Both the position numbers and the translations under genes were made by a program. The notes under the pieces are model-generated. The model was given only the letters and a program-made list of their open reading frames with translations, ran no database searches and had not been told where the DNA came from. A stretch of DNA of 9,502 bases from an uncultured Collinsella sp. (GTDB lineage: Bacteria > Actinomycetota > Coriobacteriia > Coriobacteriales > Coriobacteriaceae), in the NCBI GenBank assembly GCA_900547125.1, contig URFU01000086.1, forward strand, positions 1 to 9,502, written 5' to 3'. Positions 1 through 6,874 of the stretch are shown piece by piece. Position 1 is the first letter of the stretch. Each line of letters opens with the position of its first letter.

Positions 1-117
1 TAGCCCACCCGAAGCTGAAAAACAGGATTGTAAGGTTTAGATTCTCGGCATGAGGGCATCCTAAAGACAAGGCCGCTCAAAGCCTATGGGCGGCATGTGT
101 TGAAGGGAAGTACACCT

Positions 118-657
118 ATGGATTTTGAGAACTCTCAGACCAAGAAGAACCTCGAGACTGCTTTTGCCGGTGAGTCCCAGGCACACACCAAGTATCGCTA
201 CTATGCATCCAAGGCCAAAAAGGACGGCTACGTTCAGATCTCGAATATCTTTGCCGAGACGGCGGGCAATGAGTCCGAGCATGCCAAGCTGTGGTTTAAG
301 TATCTGCACGATGGCGCCGTTCCGGGCACTCTGGACAACCTGCGCGACGCCGCCGCGGGCGAGAACTACGAGTGGACCACGATGTATGACGAGTTTGCCA
401 AGACCGCCGAGGAGGAGGGCTTTGCCGAGATCGCCGAGAAGTTCCGTGGTGTCGCCGCTGTCGAGAAGGCCCACGAGGAGCGCTACAACAAGCTCGTCGA
501 GCGCATTGAATCGGGCGAGGTGTTTGAGCGCGAGGGCGTAAAGGTGTGGAAGTGTCTGAACTGCGGGCACCTGCATGTTGGTGCCGAGGCGCCCGAGGTG
601 TGCCCGGTGTGCAACCACCCGAAGGCGTACTTTGAGGAGCAGGTGGTGAACTACTAG
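118..657 (+). CDS. rbr: Rubrerythrin (diiron peroxidase with C-terminal rubredoxin domain)
   Basis: This is a 179-residue protein with the classic two-domain rubrerythrin layout. Residues 1-135 are the four-helix ferritin-like diiron domain. Candidate iron ligands are E19 (AGESQ), E52xxH55 (NESEHAK), E82 and E85 (GENYEW) and E116xxH119 (VEKAH). Residues 141-172 are a rubredoxin-like [Fe(SCys)4] site with C146-x2-C149 and C162-x2-C165. Family knowledge: rubrerythrins are cytosolic enzymes that reduce hydrogen peroxide to water in anaerobes, taking electrons from rubredoxin or NAD(P)H oxidoreductases. I chose ATG 118 because AAGGGAAG (103-110) lies 7 nt upstream. An in-frame GTG at 97 would add seven residues and bury that site. 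The gene looks monocistronic and ends at the terminator at 814-842. I could not pick out a convincing promoter or PerR-type operator in the 117 bases upstream. Identification is very secure. Confidence 0.97.
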   Translation: MDFENSQTKKNLETAFAGESQAHTKYRYYASKAKKDGYVQISNIFAETAGNESEHAKLWFKYLHDGAVPGTLDNLRDAAAGENYEWTTMYDEFAKTAEEEGFAEIAEKFRGVAAVEKAHEERYNKLVERIESGEVFEREGVKVWKCLNCGHLHVGAEAPEVCPVCNHPKAYFEEQVVNY

Positions 658-678
658 CGCGTGGTGCTAGCGTGAGCT

Positions 679-764
679 GGGCCGGGAGGGCCGGACTACC
701 TTCCCTCCTCGCTCACGGCTTCGCAGGGTCGCGTTGAGGGAAGGTAGTCCGGCCCTCCCGGCCC
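679..764. repeat. Long perfect inverted repeat (29-bp arms, 28-nt loop)
   Basis: The left arm (679-707) and right arm (736-764) are perfectly complementary over 29 bp. They are separated by 28 nt, and the left arm begins 21 nt after the rubrerythrin stop codon. No T-tract follows the right arm, so it is not a standard intrinsic terminator. The left arm contains GGGCCGG twice (679-685, 688-694). CGTGAGC (671-677) is complementary to GCTCACG (711-717) in the loop, which gives an alternative pairing that competes with the long stem. CCCGCTTCGGG (762-772) forms a further small hairpin overlapping the right arm. It could be an mRNA 3'-end stabiliser, a dispersed palindromic repeat or a relic of a mobile element; the sequence alone does not decide. 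Confidence 0.85.
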
Positions 765-813
765 GCTTCGGGTCGTCGCGTGCTCGTTACTGAAAAGCTG
801 ATTAGAAGTTTGT

Positions 814-842
814 GTGCCGCCCCTTTTGGGGCGGCACTTTTT
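814..842 (+). terminator. Intrinsic terminator of the rubrerythrin transcript
   Basis: There is a perfect 10-bp GC-rich stem (814-823 with 828-837), a TTTT loop (824-827) and five T's (838-842) directly after the stem. The orientation ends plus-strand transcription, so it most likely closes the rubrerythrin unit 156 nt after its stop codon. The long inverted repeat at 679-764 would therefore be part of the 3' untranslated region. Confidence 0.92.
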
Positions 843-970
843 GTGTGGGGTCCCGGTCTTCACAATTTCCGTCAAGCTTTTGGTTAGGTTTTGGTCGGTT
901 GGCGTAAGGGCGGAAGGGCAAAAGATCATTCGATAAAAAAAGCCCAGAGAAAGTGCTGGTAGGGGAGTTG

Positions 971-1001
971 TTGAGGTTTTCGACAGCTTTCTGACTATAG
1001 A
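971..1001 (+). promoter_or_regulatory. Weak sigma-70-like promoter candidate
   Basis: TTGAGG (971-976) and TATAGA (996-1001) are spaced by 19 nt. They lie about 95 nt upstream of the ATG at 1097 and downstream of the terminator at 814-842. The -35 match is partial and the spacing long, so this is only a candidate for the start of the 1097-1519 transcript. Confidence 0.35.
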
Positions 1002-1096
1002 ATCTTTGCGGCTATTGCCGCGGATTTCGTTGCCGCGGCCGCGATGGTGCGGGATGCTGGGCGTAAGCGTCGAATGCTCAGATTGAGGAGGCCAAC

Positions 1097-1519
1097 ATGG
1101 ATCTGTTTCTTGAGACCCCGCGGCAACAAGCCGAGCGCATGTTGCGCCAGCAGCAACGGCTTATGGAGATGCAAATGCAAGGGGCGGCCGTCCAGCCTCC
1201 TGTGCAAAACGCCGCGCCCGCGGTATCGTCTGCGGATGAGGTGGACCCAGGAGCCTATTCCGTACAGCAAGATTCATATGCGCAGGAGCTTGCGTTCGAC
1301 AAGCGTCGTGCGCGTCGCCGTCGCTGGGCCCAGCGCCTGCGTACGCTGGCGATGATCGTGCTGATTCCGTTGGGGCTCGCGGCAATCTTCTTGGCCTCAT
1401 ATGCCCTCACGTGCATTCTCAACGGCGCCTCGCCCAGCGAGGTGCTTGAGCACTTGGCAGTTCTCGGCCAGCGTCTAGGCGATGTCGTAACAACCATCCG
1501 CGCCGGCTGGGAGAGTTAG
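1097..1519 (+). CDS. Small single-pass membrane protein of unknown function
   Basis: This 140-residue protein is one I do not recognise. Residues 1-35 are rich in Q, M, R and E and probably helical or coiled-coil (RQQQRLMEMQMQ). Residues 36-60 are a low-complexity linker rich in A, P, V and S. Residues 69-82 form a strongly basic cluster (KRRARRRRWAQRLR). Residues 83-108 are one hydrophobic segment containing a single cysteine, and a 32-residue tail follows. By the positive-inside rule the basic cluster places the N terminus in the cytoplasm and the tail outside. The start is well supported: GAGGAGG (1085-1091) lies 5 nt before the ATG. It stands alone between a terminator on the left and the nucleotidyltransferase module on the right. 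I see no catalytic motif; a scaffold or envelope-associated role is possible but unproven. Confidence 0.75.
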   Translation: MDLFLETPRQQAERMLRQQQRLMEMQMQGAAVQPPVQNAAPAVSSADEVDPGAYSVQQDSYAQELAFDKRRARRRRWAQRLRTLAMIVLIPLGLAAIFLASYALTCILNGASPSEVLEHLAVLGQRLGDVVTTIRAGWES

Positions 1520-1609
1520 CGTTTGTCACATTAGGACTTCTAGGGAGTAGGGATTATCGCCACGAGTAAAATTCTTGCATCCTGTGGGTCCTGTCGTGCG
1601 ACTGAATAG

Positions 1610-1642
1610 TATTATTGAAGATGAATAATAATAGGATTTGCT
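1610..1642 (+). promoter_or_regulatory. AT-rich dyad, -10-like element and RBS before the nucleotidyltransferase
   Basis: TATTATT (1610-1616) and AATAATA (1624-1630) are perfect 7-bp inverted arms around a 7-nt spacer. The left arm includes TATTAT (1610-1615), a 5/6 match to the -10 consensus, but I see no good -35 at the proper distance. AGGA (1633-1636) lies 6 nt before the ATG at 1643. A dyad over a -10 at the head of an operon that ends in an HTH gene suggests autoregulation, which is inference. Confidence 0.45.
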
Positions 1643-2173
1643 ATGTATAAGCAGGATTTAGAGCAGACTCTTTTGGGCATTGACGAAGAGGCGGAGCTGG
1701 AAATAGGTCCAAGAGACGATAGGCCGAGCGTTGTATTGGTGGGAGGAAGCGCCTTCATGCTAAACGATGTGACGAATCGGTCGGTTACACATGACATTGA
1801 TGTGTTTGAGGCAGACAGGTGCCTCCGCGAGATCATAGCTCGATACCCCGAGGTGAATGGTATGGCGGTGGCATATTGCGATCAGATGCCATTCAATTAC
1901 GAAGATCGTATGATTCCCTTAGATATTGGGGCGCGTTTTATCAGGTACTTTACGCCATCCTTGGAGGATCTGGCGGTAATGAAGCTCTATGCCTACCGTC
2001 CGATCGACATCGTCGATCTTCATTGTCAGGCATTCGTCGACCGACTTGATTGGTGACTGCTCGAACGGCTTATATTCGACGAGGGGGAGGCGCTGGCGTC
2101 GTCGCCTTCGGAGCGGAGTTATCAAGAGATGGTCTGCGCATACAGGCAATACAAAAAGGAGGTGCTCGGTTGA
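1643..2173 (+). pseudogene. DUF6036/AbiEii-like nucleotidyltransferase, interrupted by an in-frame TGA at codon 138
   Basis: The open part is 137 codons (1643-2056). It has the core of a minimal nucleotidyltransferase: GGS at residues 34-36, the DID metal-binding pair at 51-53, a possible third acidic residue at D94 (IPLDIG) and the family-typical run EDLAVMKLYAYR (108-119) followed by DIVDL. Translation stops at TGA 2054-2056 right after DRLDW. The same frame then continues with 38 sensible codons (LLERLIFDEGEA, then SERSYQEMVCAYRQYKKEV) to TGA 2171-2173, which overlaps the start of the next gene. That tail looks like the normal helical C terminus, so I read this as one 176-codon gene with a single nonsense change. 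Readthrough (the context is TGA-C) or a sequencing error are alternatives. The truncated product keeps the catalytic motifs. The family includes toxin-like enzymes that add nucleotides to RNA or protein. GC is lower and codons less biased than in rmuC or nth. Confidence 0.75.
2156..2163 (+). promoter_or_regulatory. Strong Shine-Dalgarno site that fixes the TTG start of the HTH gene
   Basis: AAGGAGGT lies 6 nt upstream of TTG 2170-2172. The site is inside the last codons of the nucleotidyltransferase frame. The TTG overlaps its terminal TGA (TTGA, 2170-2173), a classic translational-coupling arrangement. Upstream in-frame candidates such as TTG 2050 have no comparable site. Confidence 0.8.
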
Positions 2174-2733
2174 ATCTGACCTTTGAGGGATTCTTAAAAG
2201 GCTATTGCCGAGAGCTATCCGGACAGCAGTCGCTGAGTTTTAGAAAACTGGTTGAGCAGGCGACGACGGTTGCGCCGCGCGTGGCGGAGCCTCTGTTTTT
2301 GCTCGCTTTGGCGCAAGGAAAAGCCGAATACGTTCTGGGTTTATCCGAGGGTTCGTGGATGGAAGAGGATTACCGAGGCGTTTTGTCCTTGTACGATCAA
2401 GCGGGTGGTATGGCGTCTCTATGTGCCAAAAGTGAGCTCCCCAACCGTTATGCCAACGTTTGGCGTGCGTATAGAGCGGTGAAGGAAAAGCCAGTGGCGG
2501 ACAGAAGGATCAACGCCCTGATGCGAAAAAGAACATTGGGAGCGCTAGAGGAATCGGGCGGCACGCGCTACGGTCTCTGCCGCGATTTGAATCTGAATAA
2601 GGGAAACGTGTACGCATACTTAGCCGGCGATGACTCAAAGGTGAGCAGGGAGACGGCGCGCCGCATTATGGAATATGCGGAGGAGAGGGGCACCCAAGAA
2701 GGGGCCGGGCGCCCGGTGCGTGTGGCGGGGTAA
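2170..2733 (+). CDS. Helix-turn-helix partner protein of the nucleotidyltransferase module
   Basis: This is a 187-residue protein starting at TTG 2170. Residues 1-120 are predicted mainly helical and match no family I can name. Residues 131-172 look like a small helix-turn-helix of XRE-like type (YGLCRDLNLNKGNVYAYLAG, then SRETARRIMEYAEE). The C-terminal 15 residues are a glycine/arginine-rich tail. It overlaps the end of the nucleotidyltransferase frame by the TTGA motif, so the two were built as a co-translated pair. In AbiE-type and related systems a nucleotidyltransferase toxin is paired with a DNA-binding antitoxin that represses the operon. Here the gene order is enzyme first, regulator second. 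By analogy it may be the antitoxin/repressor acting on the dyad at 1610-1630. This gene appears intact although its partner is interrupted. Its function is inferred, not shown. Confidence 0.7.
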   Translation: MNLTFEGFLKGYCRELSGQQSLSFRKLVEQATTVAPRVAEPLFLLALAQGKAEYVLGLSEGSWMEEDYRGVLSLYDQAGGMASLCAKSELPNRYANVWRAYRAVKEKPVADRRINALMRKRTLGALEESGGTRYGLCRDLNLNKGNVYAYLAGDDSKVSRETARRIMEYAEERGTQEGAGRPVRVAG

Positions 2734-2784
2734 GATTGATCGCAGTTTTGATTGATGATCGATTGGGTTTGTTGGGCGGAGTCT

Positions 2785-4140
2785 ATGTCTGCTATTGATA
2801 TTGCGCTTGTTGTGATTGCCTTGGTGGCGGTGGGAGTTGCTGTGGTTTGCGCCCTGCAGCTTAAAGGCCTTCGTGCCGAGTTGCGAGAGCGTGGCGGCAA
2901 CGACGCGGAGACGCTCGCGGCGCTCGAGCAGGCCAACAGCGCGCTCGATGCCCTCAACGTCGCGCTGGCAGAAACCCGCCGCACGGCAAATGCCATCGCG
3001 CAGCAGCAGACAACCGATGCGGCCGTGGAGCAGCAGCGCTACCTGACCATTGCGCGCGAGTTCTCGCAGGCCGGCGACCGTATGGATGACCTGCGCCGCG
3101 AGACGGCCCAACAGCTTGGCGCCAACCGCGAGGGCATCGAGCGCCGCCTGGACAAGGTGCGCGAGACGGTCGATGCACAGCTGGGCGCCATCCGCAAGGA
3201 CAACAACATGCAGCTCGATCAGATGCGCGCGACGGTGGACGAGAAACTCTCCCGTACGCTCAACGACCGTCTGTCTGCATCGTTTAAGCAAGTGAGCGAC
3301 CAGCTCGAGGCCGTGTACAAGGGTCTGGGCGACATGCAGTCTATCGCCACCGGCGTGGGCGACCTTAAGCGCGTGCTGGGCAACGTCAAGGCGCGCGGCA
3401 TTTTGGGCGAGGTGCAGCTGGGCGCGATCCTGGCGGACATCCTTACGCCCGACCAGTATCTGGAAAACGTCGCCACCAAGCCCGGCGCCTCGGAGCGCGT
3501 TGAGTTTGCCGTCAAGCTGCCGGTAGACGAGGGCGATCCCGTGCTGCTGCCAATCGACTCCAAGTTTCCCGGCGACGCGTACGAGCATCTGCTCGACGCC
3601 CAGGAGTCGGGCGACGCGGAGACCGTTGCCGCAGCGCGCAAGACGCTCGATATGATGGTCAAACGCGAGGCCAAGGACATCTGCGAAAAGTACCTGAGCG
3701 TGCCCGCGACGACCAACTTTGGCATTCTGTTCGTGCCGTTTGAGGGTCTGTACGCCGAGGTCGTCAGTCGCCCCGGGCTTATCGAGACCCTGGGTCGCGA
3801 CTATCACGTCAACGTTGCCGGCCCCAGCACCATGGCCGCCATCCTTAACAGCCTGCAGATGAGCTATCAGACGTTTAGGCTGCAAAAACGCACCGATGAC
3901 GTGCTGCGCGTACTTTCCGCCGTCAAGGCTGAGCTGCCGCGCTATCAGGCGGCGCTGCGTCGCGCGCAGCAGCAGATCGAGACCGCGGGCAAGACGGTCG
4001 AGGGCATTATCACCACGCGCACCAACGTTATGGAACGCAAGCTCAAGGACATCGATGCACTGGAGGATGCCGAGGAGGCCGACGCGATTCTGGGCTTGGA
4101 GTCCGCAGGCTTACTCGCGGGCCAGGAAGACGAGGGCTAG
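2785..4140 (+). CDS. rmuC: DNA recombination protein RmuC family
   Basis: This 451-residue protein has the standard RmuC architecture. Residues 4-24 are one N-terminal membrane anchor (IDIALVVIALVAVGVAVVCA). Residues 27-180 form a long coiled coil rich in A, E, R and Q. Residues 190-420 are the conserved RmuC domain, with LGNVKARGILGEVQLG (198-213), LLPIDSKFPGDAYEHLL (254-270) and FGILFVPFEGLYAEV (312-326). Family knowledge: RmuC limits rearrangements at inverted or short repeats, and its core is related to restriction-endonuclease-fold nucleases. The family's exact reaction is not settled. I prefer ATG 2785, which begins directly before the anchor with GGCGGAG just upstream. Starts at 2752 or 2755 would add hydrophilic and tryptophan-containing residues. 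The GATTGAT motif occurs twice (2734-2740, 2750-2756) in the short gap before it. Its codon use is strongly GC-biased, unlike the module upstream. Confidence 0.93.
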   Translation: MSAIDIALVVIALVAVGVAVVCALQLKGLRAELRERGGNDAETLAALEQANSALDALNVALAETRRTANAIAQQQTTDAAVEQQRYLTIAREFSQAGDRMDDLRRETAQQLGANREGIERRLDKVRETVDAQLGAIRKDNNMQLDQMRATVDEKLSRTLNDRLSASFKQVSDQLEAVYKGLGDMQSIATGVGDLKRVLGNVKARGILGEVQLGAILADILTPDQYLENVATKPGASERVEFAVKLPVDEGDPVLLPIDSKFPGDAYEHLLDAQESGDAETVAAARKTLDMMVKREAKDICEKYLSVPATTNFGILFVPFEGLYAEVVSRPGLIETLGRDYHVNVAGPSTMAAILNSLQMSYQTFRLQKRTDDVLRVLSAVKAELPRYQAALRRAQQQIETAGKTVEGIITTRTNVMERKLKDIDALEDAEEADAILGLESAGLLAGQEDEG

Positions 4141-4167
4141 CCGCAACGGACGGCGGGGCGTCGGCGC

Positions 4168-4190
4168 AAGCGCGAGGCGCGGGCGCTTTT
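4168..4190 (+). terminator. Weak hairpin after rmuC, possible terminator
   Basis: AAGCGC (4168-4173) pairs with GCGCTT (4183-4188) across a 9-nt loop and is followed by a short T run ending at 4190. The stem is short and the T-tract poor, so termination may be partial. Confidence 0.35.
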
Positions 4191-4210
4191 CGCATCGTGC
4201 TTGCCTGAAG

Positions 4211-4226
4211 TGCACTTTAGTGTGCA
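4211..4226. promoter_or_regulatory. Dyad upstream of the ABC transporter, possible operator
   Basis: TGCAC (4211-4215) and GTGCA (4222-4226) are inverted around 6 nt. TTGCCT (4201-4206) and AACAAT (4226-4231), 19 nt apart, could be a weak promoter spanning it. The start codon at 4266 is 40 nt further on. No dedicated regulator gene is adjacent. Confidence 0.3.
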
Positions 4227-4265
4227 ACAATGGCGTTTCGCCCTATCAGACGCGAAAGGAAGCCC

Positions 4266-6068
4266 ATGTCTCAGAGAAGCACCAGTCCGCTCAAACGCTC
4301 CACCGTGCGCCGCACGTTGCAGCGTTTTTGGGACGTTACGCGCACACAGCCGTTGATCGTCTTTCTCTCGGTGTTCTCGTCGGCGGGCTATATCTTTTTG
4401 CTTACGTTTGCCAACACCTACGTGATGGCCCTTATCGTCGACCGCGTCCAGGCCGGCCCCGTGGCAGGCGACCAGGTGTTTGAGGTCTTTGGCCCCTATA
4501 TTCTGGCGCTCGTGCTCGTTAACCTGGTAGGCCAGATCCTCTCCAAGCTGCAGGACTACACCGTCTACAAGCTCGAGATTGCGGGCAACTATCACCTGGC
4601 GCGCTTGTGCTTCGACACGCTCTCCAATCAATCCATGACATTCCACACCAGCCGCTTTGGCGGATCGCTTGTGAGCCAGACGAGTCGTTTTATGAGCGGC
4701 TACACGGGTCTGGTGGACGTGACGGTGTATTCGCTCATTCCCACTATCACCTCGGTTGTCTGCACGGTGGCGGCGCTCGCCCCGGTGGTGCCGACGTTTA
4801 CCGTGATCTTGGTGGGCATCATGGTCGTCTACATTGCGTTTGTCTGGCTTATGTATAAGCGCATCATGCCGCTTTCGGCCGCGACGTCCGCCGCTCAGAA
4901 CAAACTGTCGGGCGTGCTGTCCGACGCGGTCACAAACATCCTGGCCGTCAAGACCTGTGGGCGCGAGGACTTTGAGCGCGACCTGTTCGATGCCGCCGAC
5001 CGCGCCGCGCGCGACGCCGAGACGGTTTCGATGCACGCCATGATGCAGCGCAACTTTACGACCTCGGGCCTTATTGTCATCACCATGGCCGTGGTGAGCG
5101 TGTTCGTCGCGGGCGGCAACGCGTGGTTTGGCATCTCTGCCGGCGCGCTCGTCATGATCTTTACCTATACGTACAACCTCACCATGCGTCTGAACTACGT
5201 AAACTCCATGATGCAGCGCATCAACCGCGCGCTCGGCGATGCGGCCGAGATGACACGCGTGCTGGACGAGCCGCGTCTGGTGGCAGACGACGTGAATGCC
5301 CCCGAGCTCAAAGTGAGCGAGGGTGCGATTGATTTTGAGCACCTGAGCTTTGCATACCGTGATGCCGCGGCAGGCGAGAGCGTGTTCGACGACCTGACGC
5401 TCCATGTGGCAGCGGGCCAGCGCGTGGGCCTGGTGGGCAAATCGGGCTCGGGCAAGACGACGCTCACCAAGTTGTTGCTGCGCCTGGACGACGTACAGGG
5501 CGGCCGCGTGCTCGTGGACGGCCAGGACGTCTCGCGCTGTACACAGCAGAGTCTGCGCCGCCAGGTTGCCTACGTGCCGCAGGAGGCGTTGCTGTTCCAT
5601 CGCTCCATTCGCGAGAATATCGCCTACGGCCGCCCCGACGCAACCGACGAGCAGATCCGCGAGGCCGCGCGCCTGGCAAATGCCCTGGAGTTTATCGACC
5701 GCCTGCCCCGTGGCTTTGACACCATGGTGGGCGAGCGCGGCGTCAAGCTTTCGGGCGGCCAACGTCAGCGCGTGGCCATCGCCCGCGCTATCCTGACCGA
5801 CGCGCCGATCCTGGTGCTCGACGAGGCGACGTCTGCCCTCGACAGCGAGTCCGAGGCGCTGGTGCAGGGGGCGCTCGAGAACCTGATGCGCGGTCGCACC
5901 TCCATTGTGGTGGCGCATCGCCTGTCCACCGTGGCGGCGCTCGATCGCATCGTGGTGCTGGCGGACGGCGAGATTGTCGAGGACGGTACGCATGCGCAGC
6001 TTGTCGAGGCGGGCGGCGAGTATGCGAGCCTGTGGGGCCGCCAGACCGGCGCATTTTTGGAGGCGTAA
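4266..6068 (+). CDS. ABC transporter half-subunit, fused membrane and ATPase domains (exporter type)
   Basis: This 600-residue protein has the length and order of a type IV exporter half-transporter that works as a dimer. Residues 28-325 hold the transmembrane domain, with hydrophobic segments near 30-57, 76-93, 152-171, 177-197, 266-283 and 286-305. The nucleotide-binding domain has Walker A GKSGSGKT (391-398), Q-loop Q439 (YVPQEALLF), signature LSGGQRQR (495-502), Walker B ILVLDE (515-520) and H-loop H551 (VVAHRLST), so all motifs needed for ATP hydrolysis are present. I prefer ATG 4266, with GAAAGGAAG at 4254-4262, over ATG 4230, which has no ribosome binding site. The substrate cannot be read from sequence; this class exports lipids, peptides or drugs. 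Such subunits often pair with a second half-transporter, but none lies beside it within this window. nth follows 63 nt later. Confidence 0.93.
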   Translation: MSQRSTSPLKRSTVRRTLQRFWDVTRTQPLIVFLSVFSSAGYIFLLTFANTYVMALIVDRVQAGPVAGDQVFEVFGPYILALVLVNLVGQILSKLQDYTVYKLEIAGNYHLARLCFDTLSNQSMTFHTSRFGGSLVSQTSRFMSGYTGLVDVTVYSLIPTITSVVCTVAALAPVVPTFTVILVGIMVVYIAFVWLMYKRIMPLSAATSAAQNKLSGVLSDAVTNILAVKTCGREDFERDLFDAADRAARDAETVSMHAMMQRNFTTSGLIVITMAVVSVFVAGGNAWFGISAGALVMIFTYTYNLTMRLNYVNSMMQRINRALGDAAEMTRVLDEPRLVADDVNAPELKVSEGAIDFEHLSFAYRDAAAGESVFDDLTLHVAAGQRVGLVGKSGSGKTTLTKLLLRLDDVQGGRVLVDGQDVSRCTQQSLRRQVAYVPQEALLFHRSIRENIAYGRPDATDEQIREAARLANALEFIDRLPRGFDTMVGERGVKLSGGQRQRVAIARAILTDAPILVLDEATSALDSESEALVQGALENLMRGRTSIVVAHRLSTVAALDRIVVLADGEIVEDGTHAQLVEAGGEYASLWGRQTGAFLEA

Positions 6069-6131
6069 AGACCCCATACGTGGGACAATCGTGCCCATAG
6101 GTTTGTTATGCCGCTGAGCCGAGGAGTCGTT

Positions 6132-6794
6132 ATGCCACGCGAGACCAATGCCGCCAAACGCGAGCGCGCCGTTGAGGTGTGCGAGCGCCTCAACCGTCGC
6201 TATGGCCCGGTCGAGTGCTTTTTGGACCACGAGAATCCCTTTAGGCTGCTCATCGCGGTGCTGCTCTCGGCGCAGACGACCGACGCGCAGGTCAACAAGG
6301 TGACGCCGAAGCTGTTTGCCCAGTGGCCCACGCCCGAGGCCATGGCGGGGGCGAGCGTGGCCGATGTGGCCGATACCATTAAGTCGCTCGGCTTTTATAA
6401 GAGCAAGGCCAAGCACGCCGTGGAGGCCGCGCAGATGATCGTTGCCGATTACGGTGGCGAGGTGCCGGCCGACATGAAGGAGCTCGTCAAGCTGCCGGGT
6501 GTTGGCCGCAAAACGGCGAACATCGTGCTCAACGTGGGGTTTGGCATTGTCGAGGGCATCGCGGTCGATACGCACGTCAACCGCATCGCGCACCGCCTGA
6601 TGCTGAGTCCCAAGACGCACGCCAAAGAGCCGCTCAAGACCGAGCAGGATCTACTCAAGATCTTGCCGCACGAGTATTGGGAGTCGGTCAATCACCAGTG
6701 GATCACCTTCGGTCGCGAGGTCTGCGATGCCCGTAAGCCCAAATGCGACGAGTGTCCGCTGGCAGATTTGTGCCCCAGCGTACGGGTGGGCTAG
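6132..6794 (+). CDS. nth: Endonuclease III (base-excision DNA glycosylase/AP lyase)
   Basis: This is a 220-residue protein of normal length for the family. The helix-hairpin-helix is LVKLPGVGRKTAN (118-130) and contains the catalytic lysine K127. The catalytic aspartate is D146 (VDTHVNRI). The C-terminal [4Fe-4S] cluster loop has C198-x6-C205-x2-C208-x5-C214. Family knowledge: it removes oxidised pyrimidines such as thymine glycol from DNA and nicks the abasic site. I chose ATG 6132 because GAGGAG (6121-6126) lies 5 nt upstream. ATG 6108 is in frame but has no such site. It lies 63 nt after the ABC gene, possibly co-transcribed, and converges on the minus-strand ATPase with an 80-nt gap. A second copy of its last codons lies at 8331-8420. 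This gene itself appears complete. Confidence 0.96.
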   Translation: MPRETNAAKRERAVEVCERLNRRYGPVECFLDHENPFRLLIAVLLSAQTTDAQVNKVTPKLFAQWPTPEAMAGASVADVADTIKSLGFYKSKAKHAVEAAQMIVADYGGEVPADMKELVKLPGVGRKTANIVLNVGFGIVEGIAVDTHVNRIAHRLMLSPKTHAKEPLKTEQDLLKILPHEYWESVNHQWITFGREVCDARKPKCDECPLADLCPSVRVG

Positions 6795-6874
6795 GTTGCA
6801 AGGGCAGGGTGCTGCCGCTCTTGTGTATCTCCGGATGGCACAAATCGGGACGCGGTCGGTGACCACGGCGCTCG

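Larger units (their letters stand above)
658..1096. other. Intergenic region between rubrerythrin and the small membrane protein
   Basis: I see no credible gene in this 439-bp stretch. It holds a 29-bp perfect inverted repeat (679-764), an intrinsic terminator (814-842) and a weak promoter-like element (971-1001) ahead of the next gene. Open frames crossing it lack ribosome binding sites and recognisable protein features, and the one on the minus strand simply reads through both hairpins. Confidence 0.7.

Noticed and set aside
679..764. Long inverted repeat considered as the rubrerythrin terminator
   Set aside because: No T-tract follows it, and a textbook terminator lies 50 bases downstream at 814-842.
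2050..2169. Upstream extension of the HTH gene to TTG 2050
   Set aside because: The added 40 codons overlap the tail of the nucleotidyltransferase frame, have no ribosome binding site and read like out-of-frame sequence (RRGGGAGVVAF). TTG 2170 has a perfect Shine-Dalgarno site.
2635..3885. Long minus-strand open frame (over 400 codons) opposite rmuC
   Set aside because: It has the same antisense codon-bias artefact. The plus strand encodes a clear RmuC protein throughout and the minus frame has no domain or convincing start.
4137..6620. Very long open frame on the minus strand (over 800 codons) opposite the ABC transporter and nth
   Set aside because: It is antisense to two genes with complete catalytic motifs. 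Its product is rich in H, R and A, which is what reversed GC-rich codons produce, and it has no recognisable domain.
6795..6874. Possible bidirectional terminator between nth and the ATPase
   Set aside because: Only a 5-bp stem (GGCAG/CTGCC near 6803-6816) with no clear T-tract is visible on either strand, which is too weak to call.
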